DNA of 64,000 bases from CAWBOY01 sp963790585 (GCA_963790585.1 CAWBOY010000002.1:62001-126000), one strand, 5' to 3'. Positions 1 to 8,344 are shown, numbered from the stretch's first letter. Numbers and translations: made by a program. Notes: generated by a model from the sequence alone, not told the origin.

Positions 1-39
1 GAAGAGGCCCGACTACGGTTTGGGTTGGGCAAACCATGA
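1..39 (+). CDS. 3' tail of a probable antitoxin gene (partial at left edge)
   Basis: The first bases read in frame as EEARLRFGLGKP followed by TGA. This stop overlaps the ATG of the following toxin-like ORF by four bases (ATGA), the usual arrangement of a type II toxin-antitoxin pair. Only the last dozen residues lie in the window, so the family cannot be named. The call rests on the overlap and on the ParE-like start of the next ORF. Confidence 0.35.
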   Translation, partial: EEARLRFGLGKP

Positions 40-212
40 TAGTGAACTGGACCGAAGCGGCGCTCGCTGATCTGGTCACGATCGAAACGTACATCGTGGC
101 GCTGAGTGGAGGATTTTTTTCAATCGTTCGCGGTTCGCGGAAATCAGTGATTTTTTTCTTGACACTGATTCATATTGGGAATAATCTCTCCATCACCTCT
201 CCGATTCACTGA
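36..212 (+). pseudogene. truncated ParE/RelE-type toxin remnant
   Basis: The ORF starts MIVNWTEAALADLVTIETYI, which matches the N-terminal helix pattern of ParE toxins (W-T-x-x-A-x-x-D-L-x-x-I-x-x-Y-I). After about residue 23 the similarity stops. The remaining 35 codons are low-complexity and hydrophobic, and TGA follows at codon 59, whereas ParE toxins are normally 90-100 aa. The catalytic C-terminal half is missing, so the toxin is almost certainly inactive. It overlaps the upstream antitoxin tail by ATGA, as intact parDE pairs do. The downstream MauE-type gene begins 15 bases after the stop, so the break may mark an old rearrangement junction near base 105. Confidence 0.45.
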
Positions 213-227
213 TTAAGGATTCGTAGC

Positions 228-1087
228 GTGTTTCGCCAAGCCCAACAATTCTTCGTGGCCGCCCTACTCGTCATCGCGGCCGCTATGAAATTGCCTCACG
301 CCCTTCATGATTGGGGTTTTCTTTCCGCATTCCAAATCGTGGCCGAGGTTGTACTCGCATCGCTCTTGATTCTCGGTATCTGGGCTCGAACTGTTCGTTG
401 GGTCTGCATCAGCGTGTTTGCATGTTTCCTGGTTTATGCGATCGCCCTGGCGTTTACCGGCGCTGAGAGCTGCGGCTGTTTCGGCGACTTACGCATTTCT
501 CCTTGGATCACGGCGGGCTTGGATGCGACGGTAATTATAGCGGTCCTCGTCGCCGCGCCAGAAGCCCAGCCTCCGACGCTCAAATGGCGATCTCTCTCTT
601 TGGTCGGTCAAGCAACAATTCTAATGCTATTAGCTAGTGCGGCTTTGCACTATAATCGTGGAGTGGCGGCGCAGCCACCTTCGGGGTCTAGCGATCATCC
701 ATCGAGCTGGGTCGGCAAACCGTTTCCTTTGAAGGAACACATCGCGCTGGCCGGCGATCTCAACGCTGGCGATTGGCTTGTCCTGCTCCATCGACCCGAC
801 TGCTCAAAATGTCAGCAGGCTTGCCGCAGTCTTGAATATATCGCGGGGGGGGTGGACCTAATCTGGCATTGATCGAGGTCGCCTCGCCTGTTGACCAAGT
901 CCGCACGAATCAGTCGTCTCACGGTACCCAGCGCGTCGCACGCGTCACTCTATCGAACGCCCAGTTTTGGGCCGTCCCAACGCCTCTTTTTGTGTCTCTC
1001 CGTGATGGAGCCGTGATCGGCGTTCGTACCGATGTTGCCGAGGCGCTCGCCGATTTTCCTGGCATAATAAAAATCAAGACGGAATAG
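228..1087 (+). CDS. MauE/DoxX-like membrane protein with C-terminal thioredoxin-like segment (frameshifted)
   Basis: The N-terminal ~150 residues contain four to five hydrophobic segments and an internal CGCFGD motif, typical of MauE/DoxX-like redox membrane proteins. A periplasmic tail carries a CSKC (CxxC) motif in a thioredoxin-like context. The GTG start at 228 has AAGGA eight bases upstream. The frame breaks in a G8 run at 845-852. Adding one G joins it to the next frame, which continues as GGPNLALIEVASP and ends at 1087, giving about 286 aa. The role is probably disulfide or electron transfer to extracytoplasmic proteins. MauE-like and DUF1573 genes are often neighbours in Planctomycetes and Bacteroidetes, as here. 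The break is more likely a homopolymer error than real. Confidence 0.7.
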
Positions 1088-1125
1088 GCAGACGGTTTAC
1101 TGGCTCGTTCACAACGCGAGGATTT

Positions 1126-1812
1126 ATGCTCCGTATTTTGCTATCGCTCGTAGCTGGATGCTGCTTCGCCGGCTCGCTTTTCTGCGTTTATTACTCGATC
1201 CCTTCCAAGCCGCGCGGCCTGGAAGCAATGGCGCCTGATTATGATTTCGGCCAACTCGGGCAGGGCGAGAAGGTAGCGGCAACCTTTGAAGTGGTCAATC
1301 ACCACGACCGGCCCATCACGATCGTTGATTACCTCAAGAGCTGTGATTGTGCCTCGGTCAGTCACGACAAGGCCGAGTTGGGGCTAGGCGAAAAGACGAC
1401 CATTCGAGCACTCTGGAAAATCGGGAGTCGCCGTGGTCAGGCGCGAACGCAAATTTGGGTGGTTTATCAGGTGGTTGGCGAAGAGTTTCCTCACCGAACG
1501 GCGCTTCAACTCAAGGCGACGGTGAAGCCCGACATTGAGATGAGCGCAACGCGATTGGTTTTTCAATCGAACACAGCAGCGAAGCAAGTCGTCTCCTTCA
1601 CGCATGGCCGGATGGCCACTTTTGAACTTCGCAAGGCGTACGTCACACAGAGTGCCTTTGATGCGCGGCTTCTTCCGGAGTCGAACCAGGTGGAGGTGTC
1701 GTTCGATCCGAGACAGTGGCCCACGGATGGAACGCAGGCCTATCTGCGTGTGGAGACAGATAGCCCCAATGAGCCAATAATTGAGATCGAACTTACGGCA
1801 ACGGAAAGGTAA
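1126..1812 (+). CDS. DUF1573 domain-containing exported protein
   Basis: This 228-aa protein starts with a signal/anchor segment (about residues 1-22). Residues 38-110 form an immunoglobulin-like DUF1573 domain: YDFGQLGQGEKV, a central F-E-V-V-N and the SCDCASV motif. The C-terminal half looks like a second beta-sandwich ending in a P-x-I-E-I-E-L strand. DUF1573 proteins are extracytoplasmic and their biochemical role is unknown. The gene starts 38 bases after the MauE-like gene on the same strand and is probably cotranscribed with it. GAGG lies close to the ATG. Domain assignment is confident; function is not. Confidence 0.85.
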   Translation: MLRILLSLVAGCCFAGSLFCVYYSIPSKPRGLEAMAPDYDFGQLGQGEKVAATFEVVNHHDRPITIVDYLKSCDCASVSHDKAELGLGEKTTIRALWKIGSRRGQARTQIWVVYQVVGEEFPHRTALQLKATVKPDIEMSATRLVFQSNTAAKQVVSFTHGRMATFELRKAYVTQSAFDARLLPESNQVEVSFDPRQWPTDGTQAYLRVETDSPNEPIIEIELTATER

Positions 1813-1879
1813 TTTGCAAATCTGGTCGCCTTCGTTTTTTTGCTGCGGATCGTTGTTCTATTAGCCAAGGAGAATGGAA

Positions 1880-2296
1880 ATGTTGCGCCGAATGCTGCTC
1901 GCCATTGTGGTTTTGACCCCTCCAATGTTTTTCCTATCATTGGTGCAGGCGGATAACTGCCCCTACGAGAGAGCGAAGAATGTTTACTGTACCAAGGAGC
2001 CAATAATAACTTGTGGCTCTGCGTCCTACGGGAAAGGCATTGCTTGTACTGCCCGAGATTTTAAGCATAAAAAAATTGGACCATTTGCGTGTGTCGATTC
2101 ACTTACTGCTACGATGTGCGATGAAGTATTGGACGCCGATTTTGGCGAACCGGTCACAAAGCTCTGCTACAGCCATGGACCGTGCATAGCGGACGAAGAG
2201 CTCCCATTTTTGTGTATTCCTAACCTGGCAATGACAATCACTGAGCGTGAGATTTTGCACGTTACAAAAGCATGCGTTGTTATAGGAAATCAATGA
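1880..2296 (+). CDS. small secreted cysteine-rich protein, unknown function
   Basis: A 138-aa protein with a clear signal peptide (basic MLRRM, hydrophobic stretch to LVQA, cleavage near VQA/DN). The mature part has about eleven cysteines in loosely spaced pairs, suggesting several disulfides. I recognise no family. The start at 1880 is preferred over the in-frame ATG at 1874 because AAGGAG at 1867-1872 is seven bases from 1880 but only one from 1874. It follows the DUF1573 gene by 67 bases on the same strand and may share its transcript. Disulfide richness fits with the upstream CxxC protein, but that link is inference. Confidence 0.65.
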   Translation: MLRRMLLAIVVLTPPMFFLSLVQADNCPYERAKNVYCTKEPIITCGSASYGKGIACTARDFKHKKIGPFACVDSLTATMCDEVLDADFGEPVTKLCYSHGPCIADEELPFLCIPNLAMTITEREILHVTKACVVIGNQ

Positions 2297-2417
2297 TGGC
2301 TGATAGACCAACTGGTGTGTTCTCCAACCGGAATTCTCTTGCCGTGCTCTGGATGCATTTGGGCTGGCACCCTTCAGTTTTGCTGAAACTACAGCGGTTC
2401 ACACACCAGTTACATAT

Positions 2418-2480
2418 ATGAGCCGCGCACGCAGTAAGCGGCGAGTCGGGGAAAGCATGCTTACTAGGTGCGCGGCTCAT
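2418..2480. repeat. inverted repeat / hairpin downstream of the cysteine-rich gene
   Basis: Perfect 13-bp arms (ATGAGCCGCGCAC at 2418-2430 and its complement at 2468-2480) are separated by 37 bases. No T-tract follows. The rest of 2297-2613 shows no gene I can support. Confidence 0.5.
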
Positions 2481-3358
2481 TCGTTAACCGCTCTATCTGC
2501 AGGGAGAATAGCGTTCGCGATAGATTTTTTCGGAACGCGAGGCTTCTGAGAATACGGCAATCGGGCGCGACGGTTTACGTGCCTTTTTGCTATGCACCAA
2601 ACATGGGGGGACCATGGACGCTTGCATTTGGATTCTAGTTGCGCATCTTGTAGCGGGCCAAACAACTCCTCCCTCCTTCATGGAACTGGAACGGCGAGCC
2701 GTGGAGGCTCGCCGGGCGATAGCAAACTGTCGCGTGTCATTGGTTTGCCGATCATTTGACGGCATGAAGGACGAGCCCTCTTCGACCAGAGATTACACGA
2801 TTTGGTTTGAAGGGGAGAAAAAGCGAACGGAATGGACGGACCGTGCCGACGGTAACTTATACGCTTACTGCCGCGGATGCAAGGAAGGAGACGTATTCTG
2901 GACAACGGAAAGAACTGAGCGCACCGTCTCGTGTGTTGAAGTGACGAAACCCGCAGAGACGTCGGAGATTCAAACGCTGATGACAATCGATCCTCGGCTC
3001 ATTGGGATGTTTCCAACTTCCTTGGCGAATTTATCCCACAAAAACTTGGATTCTATTCTAACGTGCGCGGATCGGCAACAAACCAGCGTGTCTCCCTTCG
3101 ATTGGAAGGGACACCCTTCGTGGAAACATGCATATATAAACGCCAGCGGAGTCGAAATTCAATTCTGGATCGTCCCGGAATGGGGACACGCCGTTGTGCG
3201 AAGGGAAGCAAAGTTCAAGGATTCGGCCGGCACTCGCGAATCGACCGTGGAGAGCGACGTCGAACGCTATCACAATACGGACCTTTATTTCCCGCGCTTT
3301 GTGACTTGGCTTGAGAAAAAAGATGGAGTTGTTCGTAACCGTCAAACGCTAGAAGTCA

Positions 3359-4620
3359 CAGGGCAATCGCATCTAAACGCCTGTTCATTATTGGCTGTTC
3401 AGTTGTCAGGGACAAGGTTACTGCGAATGATTCTGGTGGAACGTACCCGTTTCACGGAGGAAAAGACTCATGGCGCAGACCCAAGCAACCCCCTTTCTTG
3501 CCGCTTTTGCCCAGTTGCAGGATCCACGCATCAACCGTACCAAGCATCACCGACTGCTGGACATCCTCTTCATCGCCCTGTGCGCTGTCGTCAGCGGCGC
3601 CAACGATTGCGTGGCCATGGAAAAGTTCGCCAAGAGCAAGCGCGTCTGGCTCGAAAAATTCCTGGATCTGCCCGACCGCGTGCCGTCGCATGACACCTTC
3701 GCTCGTGTGTTCGCCGCCCTGGATGGCAAAGCCTTTGTCGAGTGTTTTCTGAGCTGGGTGACCAGCCTCGAACGGAGTACGTCCGGCCAGGTGGTGGCCA
3801 TCGACGGCAAGACGGCTCGTGCGACGTTGGATCGAGCCAAGAGCAAGCATCCGCTTCATGTCGTTAGCGCCTGGGCCACGGAGAACCAATTGCTTTTGGG
3901 TCAGGAAGTGGTCGATGACAAATCCAATGAGATCACAGCGATTCCTAAACTGTTGGAGGTGTTGGAATTGACGGGAGCGATTGTGACTTTGGATGCCATG
4001 GGATGTCAGAAAGAGATTGCCAGCAAGATACGAGAAAAGGGAGCCGATTATGTGCTGGCGGTGAAAGGGAATCAGGAGCATTTGGAGCAGGACATCGTGG
4101 AGGCGTTTGCCGCCGTGGACGAGGGTCGTAGCACGGCAACGGTGCAAACGCACACGGAGCAGGACAAGGGGCACGGTCGCTTGGAAACGCGCTGGACGCA
4201 GACGATGGCGGTACCCAAGACGTTGCGTCATCAGGAGGATTGGCGGGATCTGGTGAGCATCGCCCGTTGCACGCGTAGCTACCAGGAGGGTGGAGTGGAG
4301 AAGTCGGAGGTGCGTTATTTTATAAGCAGCCTGCAACCCAAGGCGAAGCAGATGGCGGGAGCGATACGGAGTCATTGGGGAGTGGAGAATGGCTTGCATT
4401 GGGTGTTGGACATGTATTTTGCGGAGGATCGCAATCGTGCTCGGACGGGCCATGCGGCAGGGAACCTGGCGTTGTTACGACGCTGGGTCATCTCGTTATT
4501 GCGGCAGGACGAATCGACCAAAGGCGGCATCGAGAAGAAGCGCTTGCAAGCAGGCTGGAACGACGAAACGCGCGAGGCCATTCTTGGCCTTTTTATGGGG
4601 GATTAGATGCGATTGCCCTG
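3359..4620 (+). mobile_element. ISAs1-family insertion sequence, intact, 1262 bp
   Basis: Both ends carry the perfect 18-bp terminal inverted repeat CAGGGCAATCGCATCTAA (3359-3376, complement at 4603-4620). The element is flanked by the 10-bp direct repeat CTAGAAGTCA (3349-3358 and 4621-4630), in the size range known for ISAs1 elements. It carries one full-length transposase on the plus strand. Perfect termini, an intact transposase and a perfect duplication indicate a recent, possibly still active copy. Confidence 0.95.
3470..4606 (+). CDS. ISAs1-family DDE transposase
   Basis: A 378-aa transposase of usual ISAs1 length. The N-terminal DDE_Tnp_1-associated region (QDPRINRTKHHRLLDIL..., residues ~15-95) precedes the catalytic domain. 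The acidic residues appear in VVAIDGKTAR (~residue 108), IVTLDAMGCQ (~residue 172) and the C-terminal HWGVENGLHWVLDM block, with ENGLHW supplying the expected Glu. GGAGG lies about ten bases before the ATG. The stop lies four bases inside the right terminal repeat. It catalyses transposition of its own element. No frameshift or decay is visible. Confidence 0.95.
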   Translation: MAQTQATPFLAAFAQLQDPRINRTKHHRLLDILFIALCAVVSGANDCVAMEKFAKSKRVWLEKFLDLPDRVPSHDTFARVFAALDGKAFVECFLSWVTSLERSTSGQVVAIDGKTARATLDRAKSKHPLHVVSAWATENQLLLGQEVVDDKSNEITAIPKLLEVLELTGAIVTLDAMGCQKEIASKIREKGADYVLAVKGNQEHLEQDIVEAFAAVDEGRSTATVQTHTEQDKGHGRLETRWTQTMAVPKTLRHQEDWRDLVSIARCTRSYQEGGVEKSEVRYFISSLQPKAKQMAGAIRSHWGVENGLHWVLDMYFAEDRNRARTGHAAGNLALLRRWVISLLRQDESTKGGIEKKRLQAGWNDETREAILGLFMGD

Positions 4621-4952
4621 CTAGAAGTCACGTCTGTGAGCATCAACGAAAACTTGCCGTCGGATTTATTCTCCTTGCGGGGGATGAATATTCCTCCGAA
4701 AAAGATGATCGTCGGATTGAGTGACGAGGTCCTGGTCTGGACCGGTAATGAAGCCGTCAAACGTGCAAGCAATGTGGTTGCTCCGGCCACCATCACGGGT
4801 CGCCCCGTTAATAACTGGATGGTCACGGCCGCATGTATTCTCGCGGTCGTGGCTGCCGCTGCTGTTTGGGTCGTGTTTCGCGTTAGGGCGGATCGCGGAG
4901 CGAAAACTTGAAGTGGCTGATTTGCTTGCGCTATTGGCGGGGGAGTTGGATC

Positions 4953-5852
4953 ATGACGACATCAAACTCGCGCCGCGGATTTTCTTTGATCGAGCTTCTC
5001 GTGGTGTTGGGCGTAATGGCGTTGCTGATCGCGCTCCTTCTGCCAGCCGTCCAGCACGCGCGCGAGGCCGGGGCGCGGACCCAATGCCTGAATAATCTCA
5101 AACAGATCGGCCTGGGCCTGCAGCAGTACCACGACGCGGGCAATGTATTACCGCCCGGCATGATCCCGGATGACGGCGTGACGCCTTACCCCTGGCTTTC
5201 CTGGCAGGCACGCGTTTTACCGTATCTCGAGCTGGAGGCACTGTGGCAGCAAACACAAGATTCGTATAACCATAATCGAAGTCCGTTTTTTCGGATGCCT
5301 AGCCACCCAGGCATGGCGACGGTTGTGCCCGTTTTTATTTGCCCATCGGATGGCAGAGAATCGGCGCTTCGGCCGATGCAGAAGCCGCCCGTCGTCGCCT
5401 TCACGCATTATTTGGGAGTCAACGGCACCAATCTAAACACAAAAGACGGTGTCCTTTTTTGCAGATCCGCGATCCGATTCGCGGCGATCCGAGACGGGCT
5501 TAGCAATACGATCATGGTCGGCGAACGGCCTCCGAGTCCCGATGCCTATTATGGCTGGTGGTACGCCGGGCAAGGGATTGACGACACGGGTGCTTTCGAC
5601 ATGATCTTGGGTGCGCGAGAACTCAACACCGGCGGCCTCTCGATCGTAAGCTGCCCAAAGGGGCCCTACAACTTCGCACCCGGTCAAGTCGACAACATGT
5701 GCGATGTGCCTCATTTCTGGAGTCAGCATCCCTACGGTGCTAATTTCGTCTTCGCCGATGGATCGGCCCGCCTCCTTCCCTATTCCGCCAAAGCCATTCT
5801 CCCCGCGCTAGCGACCTGCGCTGGCGGCGAAGTTGTTACCGTGCCAAATTAA
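4953..5852 (+). CDS. DUF1559 domain-containing pseudopilin-like protein
   Basis: After a short leader (MTTSNSRRG) comes a type IV prepilin methylation/cleavage motif, GFSLIELLVVLGVMALLIAL, then the DUF1559 body with conserved NNLKQIGLGLQQYHD near residue 55 and the C-terminal FVFADGSARLLPYS. About 299 aa, normal for this large planctomycete family. The ATG at 4953 is chosen because GGGGAG lies nine bases upstream; the TTG at 4908 would lengthen the pre-cleavage leader. These proteins are thought to be exported through a type II/IV pilus-like machinery. Individual functions are unknown. It lies 41 bases after the IS-interrupted gene. Confidence 0.9.
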   Translation: MTTSNSRRGFSLIELLVVLGVMALLIALLLPAVQHAREAGARTQCLNNLKQIGLGLQQYHDAGNVLPPGMIPDDGVTPYPWLSWQARVLPYLELEALWQQTQDSYNHNRSPFFRMPSHPGMATVVPVFICPSDGRESALRPMQKPPVVAFTHYLGVNGTNLNTKDGVLFCRSAIRFAAIRDGLSNTIMVGERPPSPDAYYGWWYAGQGIDDTGAFDMILGARELNTGGLSIVSCPKGPYNFAPGQVDNMCDVPHFWSQHPYGANFVFADGSARLLPYSAKAILPALATCAGGEVVTVPN

Positions 5853-5957
5853 AACGCGTTCGAGGGCATGCCTTCTGAATTCCTTCTTTAGGAAAATGAT
5901 CGCCCTATCCCAATGAATTGGTCCAGACTGACGGCAGTGCTTATGATTTTTGGGGAA

Positions 5958-6193
5958 GCCTAGCCGCTGGCCGGTGATGTTCTCGCGCGGGAGATAGGCG
6001 GAACAGGGCAGATCGATGGTGACTTCGAGTGGCGCGCGGCGCGATTGCTTCTCGGTTTCGCGGACGGCGTTTTCTAGGAGCTTGCGATAGAGGTCATAAC
6101 CGACCGCCACGATGTGGCCGCTTTGCAGCGCCCCGAGAATGTTACTGGCGGCCGCGAATTTCGAGGTGGCGCAGGGCGATCTTGAAGCCCACA
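5958..6193 (-). pseudogene. mfd: decayed fragment of mfd (transcription-repair coupling factor)
   Basis: On the minus strand, bases 6192 downwards translate as VGFKIALRHLEIRG, then after a frame change as NILGALQSGHIVAVGYDLY, then VTIDLPCSAYLPRE. These match successive blocks of the Mfd helicase/TRG region (G-F-x-I-A-L-R-D-L-E-I-R-G-A-G-N-x-L-G, Q-S-G-H-I-A-x-V-G-Y-D-L-Y, and the I-D-L-x-x-x-A-Y-x-P motif). Only about 80 of roughly 1100 residues are present, with a frame break near 6150 and no start or end. The fragment is a relic, not a gene. Identity is confident from three collinear motifs; its origin (local decay or transferred debris) is not visible. Confidence 0.75.
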
Positions 6194-6208
6194 ACTGCCT
6201 TCCGTTTC

Positions 6209-6478
6209 ATGAACGGTACGGGATTTCTCAATGAAGCTCTCGGCTTCAGGACTGTCTCGGCGACCGGTTCCAAGACGGACACGGCGACCTTCTATGATGG
6301 TCCGGGAACAAATACTTACAACGGACATTTTGCCACAGGCAGTCTAACGGTTGGGAGTCTGGTTTATTCCCAGACAGGCTTTGGCTTCGTCAACATCGTG
6401 CAAAGCCAGGGAAGCTTCGATCAGGCGATCGATAGCGCGCTTACCTTTTCCCTGAACAAAGTTGGGACGTGGCATTGA
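6209..6478 (+). pseudogene. C-terminal tail of a repetitive surface/secreted protein (fragment)
   Basis: The frame from MNGTGFLNEALGF to LNKVGTWH and TGA carries a beta-repeat-like pattern (ATFYDGPGTNTYNG, GSLVYSQTGFGFVNI) that resembles repeated surface proteins of Planctomycetes with Y-D-x-x-G-N-D-x-F units. There is no signal peptide and no ribosome site, and the upstream sequence belongs to the opposite-strand mfd relic. I read it as the 3' remnant of a much larger gene. Confidence is limited because the family assignment rests on pattern only. Confidence 0.4.
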
Positions 6479-6768
6479 TAAACTGTCCCGCAAGTGCCTC
6501 GTCCCAAAAAGGGGAGGGAAGGGTTTAGCGGACGGTCTTTGAGGCTTGATGATGCCTCTCGAGAGGCGGTCCGCCTTAGGTGGATAAAACGGATCTTTTC
6601 ACCGGAGCGGAAAAAGGGTCAGGTTTGGATTCACGTAATCTTCACATCCGCTTCGCCCGTCCTGGCGAGTTCCACTACGAAGCGCGTAATCGGGGGGTGC
6701 ATTGTCATTTGAGCAGAGTATTGGGCGTTTGTAGGAGTCTAGTTTTTGCTTTTCCGTCCAAAAAGTAG

Positions 6769-6902
6769 GGCGATGCAAAGGGGGTTGTACGTGGATTTGT
6801 TTGCATCTCGCCCCTCGGGTGCGTTGTAAGGTCAAGCCTGGACTTATGTTGCATTCACGGAGCGAGATGCAAACGGGTGTGACCTTTTTTGCATCTCGCC
6901 CC
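6769..6902. repeat. cluster of short direct and inverted GCATCTCGCCC repeats
   Basis: TTGCATCTCGCCC occurs at 6800-6812 and 6889-6901. Its inverted form GCGAGATGCAAA lies at 6862-6873, and a shortened inverted form (GGGCGATGCAAA) at 6769-6780. The remainder of 6479-7100 shows no supportable gene. Confidence 0.5.
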
Positions 6903-7105
6903 CTTGAGGCTATTATTACAGTCGGTCGTCTCCAGGATACGTATCACTTGTGACCTGCCTACTGCTCGGCATTAGCGAATGGCGGAGCGTAAATCGGAAG
7001 GCGCTGACGGCGCGGATTCGTTGCGCCGGGGTATGCGTTCGGGCGAATCGGCGCGCAACGAATTATTTTAAGTCTTTTCTTGGCAGGCAGTTATAACTAC
7101 GAAAT

Positions 7106-7219
7106 GTAACTTCTCAATAACCCTGGGTGACTAAGTTGATCAACAAGGCGCAAGTCCTTATTTACCAATGATCCGACTTCACAGACAATCCGTCTTACCC
7201 AGGGTTATTGAGAAGTTAC
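7106..7219. mobile_element. MITE-like 114-bp element with 23-bp terminal inverted repeats
   Basis: Perfect 23-bp inverted repeats (7106-7128 starting GTAACTTCTC, complement at 7197-7219) bound 68 bases without coding potential. TACGAAAT flanks both sides as an 8-bp direct repeat (7098-7105 and 7220-7227). IS66-family elements make 8-bp duplications and have ends starting GTAA, so mobilisation by an IS66-type transposase is plausible. No such transposase is in the window. Confidence 0.7.
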
Positions 7220-7270
7220 TACGAAATTCGTTCAGGGGGGTTGTCATTGAGGCGCGCAACGAATTTTCGT
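7220..7270 (-). repeat. third, short copy of dispersed repeat F (interrupted by the MITE)
   Basis: AATTCGTTC, then a G6 run with TTGTC, then AACGAATT closely follows the reverse complement of the core of the repeats at 18851-19012 and 46600-46764, including the AATTCGTT/AACGAATT arms. Confidence 0.5.
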
Positions 7271-7317
7271 ACACCTCTCGCGCGGGCGGCTTTGGCGGCG
7301 GTGGTTGGTCGCAAGGT

Positions 7318-7361
7318 CAACAAAAGAAGCCAGTTAGCGCTGATTCGCACCAACTGGCTTC
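7318..7361 (-). terminator. rho-independent terminator of tRNA-Lys
   Basis: On the minus strand a 10-bp stem (GAAGCCAGTT pairing AACTGGCTTC, 7326-7335 with 7352-7361) is followed by TTTTGTTG. It starts 13 bases after the tRNA 3' end. Confidence 0.75.
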
Positions 7362-7373
7362 CGATTGCACAAG

Positions 7374-7446
<73 letters not shown>

Positions 7447-7568
7447 AGTGTAATGGTGATAAGGACTTACGTCGATTCGTCTCATCCGGTTCTCTGAATC
7501 CGATACTGTTCGACGCTGCGGTCCTTAGCAGCCATCCCCAATTTATAGCGAAGGCTGACGTAAATGGC

Positions 7569-7611
7569 AAAAAAATCGCAGCCGCGGGTCTGGCAAGCCC
7601 GAAGCGGCTGC
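7569..7611 (-). terminator. rho-independent terminator for the lipoprotein/DUF1559 operon
   Basis: On the minus strand the stem GCAGCCGC/GCGGCTGC, with an inner GGGC/GCCC pair (7578-7611), is followed by GATTTTTTT (T7 at 7569-7575). It lies about 190 bases after the stop at 7804. The bases in between hold no gene I can support. Confidence 0.8.
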
Positions 7612-7803
7612 TAGGCATCATCAACGCCCATCGCCGTCGCCTGGGCGATCATCCTATGGACACCCTCGACCGCGAAAGGGTGAGCGCGGTTGCAAATTTT
7701 ACTCTGGGAATAGGTCAGGCAAATGGCCGCCTCGACGCGAGCGAAACATTGCAGATGTCGATAAGGGGCGGCGGCAGCGTGGGCGGCGCGAGAATGAAAC
7801 CAC

Positions 7804-8256
7804 TCAGCTCGCTTCCAGCTTGATGGCGTTATTCTGGCTCTTTTCAACCTTCGCCTTCAATTTTGAGGTTTTCGGATCGGAGTAAGCGCCTTTAAGCCGA
7901 TCGGGAACGAAGCCCTTGTTTTCCGAAATGAGCCCGGCGGCGCCCTTTGGTTTTTCTTGCCAAAGGAGCGTGACGACGTATTCGCCTTCGGGTGCTCCGT
8001 CATTGGCGTCGTAAGTCGTCAATTGAAACGAGCCATCCTCGGCCACGACGCCGGAGGGCCGGGTCAGATCCTTCTCGGCTGCGTTAACAGGGTGAAATAC
8101 GACCATCGCGCCGGCGAGAGGCTCGCTTCCCTTGAATGCTTTGCCTTGAACCGCAAATGCCGGTTTGCGGCCGTTCGAACAGCCATGCACCAAGATCATG
8201 ACAAGGGCGAAAGACAACCACGTTAGCTGGCGCGCACGTCGAATGCTTTGAATCAT
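7804..8256 (-). CDS. small lipoprotein with carboxypeptidase-regulatory-like fold
   Basis: About 150 aa. The start at 8256 (MIQSIRRARQL) is chosen because GAGGG lies eight bases upstream. A lipoprotein signal follows, with Cys near residue 27 (ILVHGCSNG). The mature part has the beta-sandwich pattern VQGKAFKGSEPLAGAMVVFH, EDGSFQLTTYD and EGEYVVTL, as in small planctomycete lipoproteins annotated as carboxypeptidase-regulatory-like. The gene is 88 bases downstream of the DUF1559 gene on the same strand, the usual pairing in this phylum, and the two share the terminator at 7569-7611. The function of these pairs is not known. Confidence 0.85.
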   Translation of the reverse strand: MIQSIRRARQLTWLSFALVMILVHGCSNGRKPAFAVQGKAFKGSEPLAGAMVVFHPVNAAEKDLTRPSGVVAEDGSFQLTTYDANDGAPEGEYVVTLLWQEKPKGAAGLISENKGFVPDRLKGAYSDPKTSKLKAKVEKSQNNAIKLEAS

Positions 8257-8344
8257 GGAAGAAACCCTCGTTAAAAATGATCTGGACGAAAGAGGCCGTC
8301 GAAACGACGGCCTCAATGATTTCTTGGCGGACTAAAACAATCAA

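Larger units (their letters stand above)
2614..4911 (+). pseudogene. secreted/membrane-anchored hypothetical protein interrupted by an ISAs1-family element
   Basis: The 5' part (2614 to 3358) encodes a signal peptide (MDACIWILVAHLVAG) and a beta-rich exported domain. The 3' part resumes at 4631 and ends at 4911 with a single transmembrane helix (AACILAVVAAAAVWVVF) and a short basic tail. Removing 3359-4630 (the IS plus one copy of the 10-bp target duplication) joins the frame exactly as RNRQTLEVT-SVSINENL, restoring a 341-aa protein. Neither flank has further damage, so the insertion is recent. The family is not recognised; the fold resembles planctomycete outer-membrane-lipoprotein-sorting-like proteins, which is a weak inference. 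The next gene follows closely (4953), so the insertion may also affect it. Confidence 0.85.

Noticed and set aside
3452..4453. 333-codon minus-strand ORF over the transposase
   Set aside because: It is the antisense shadow of the transposase, with no ribosome site or recognisable motif.
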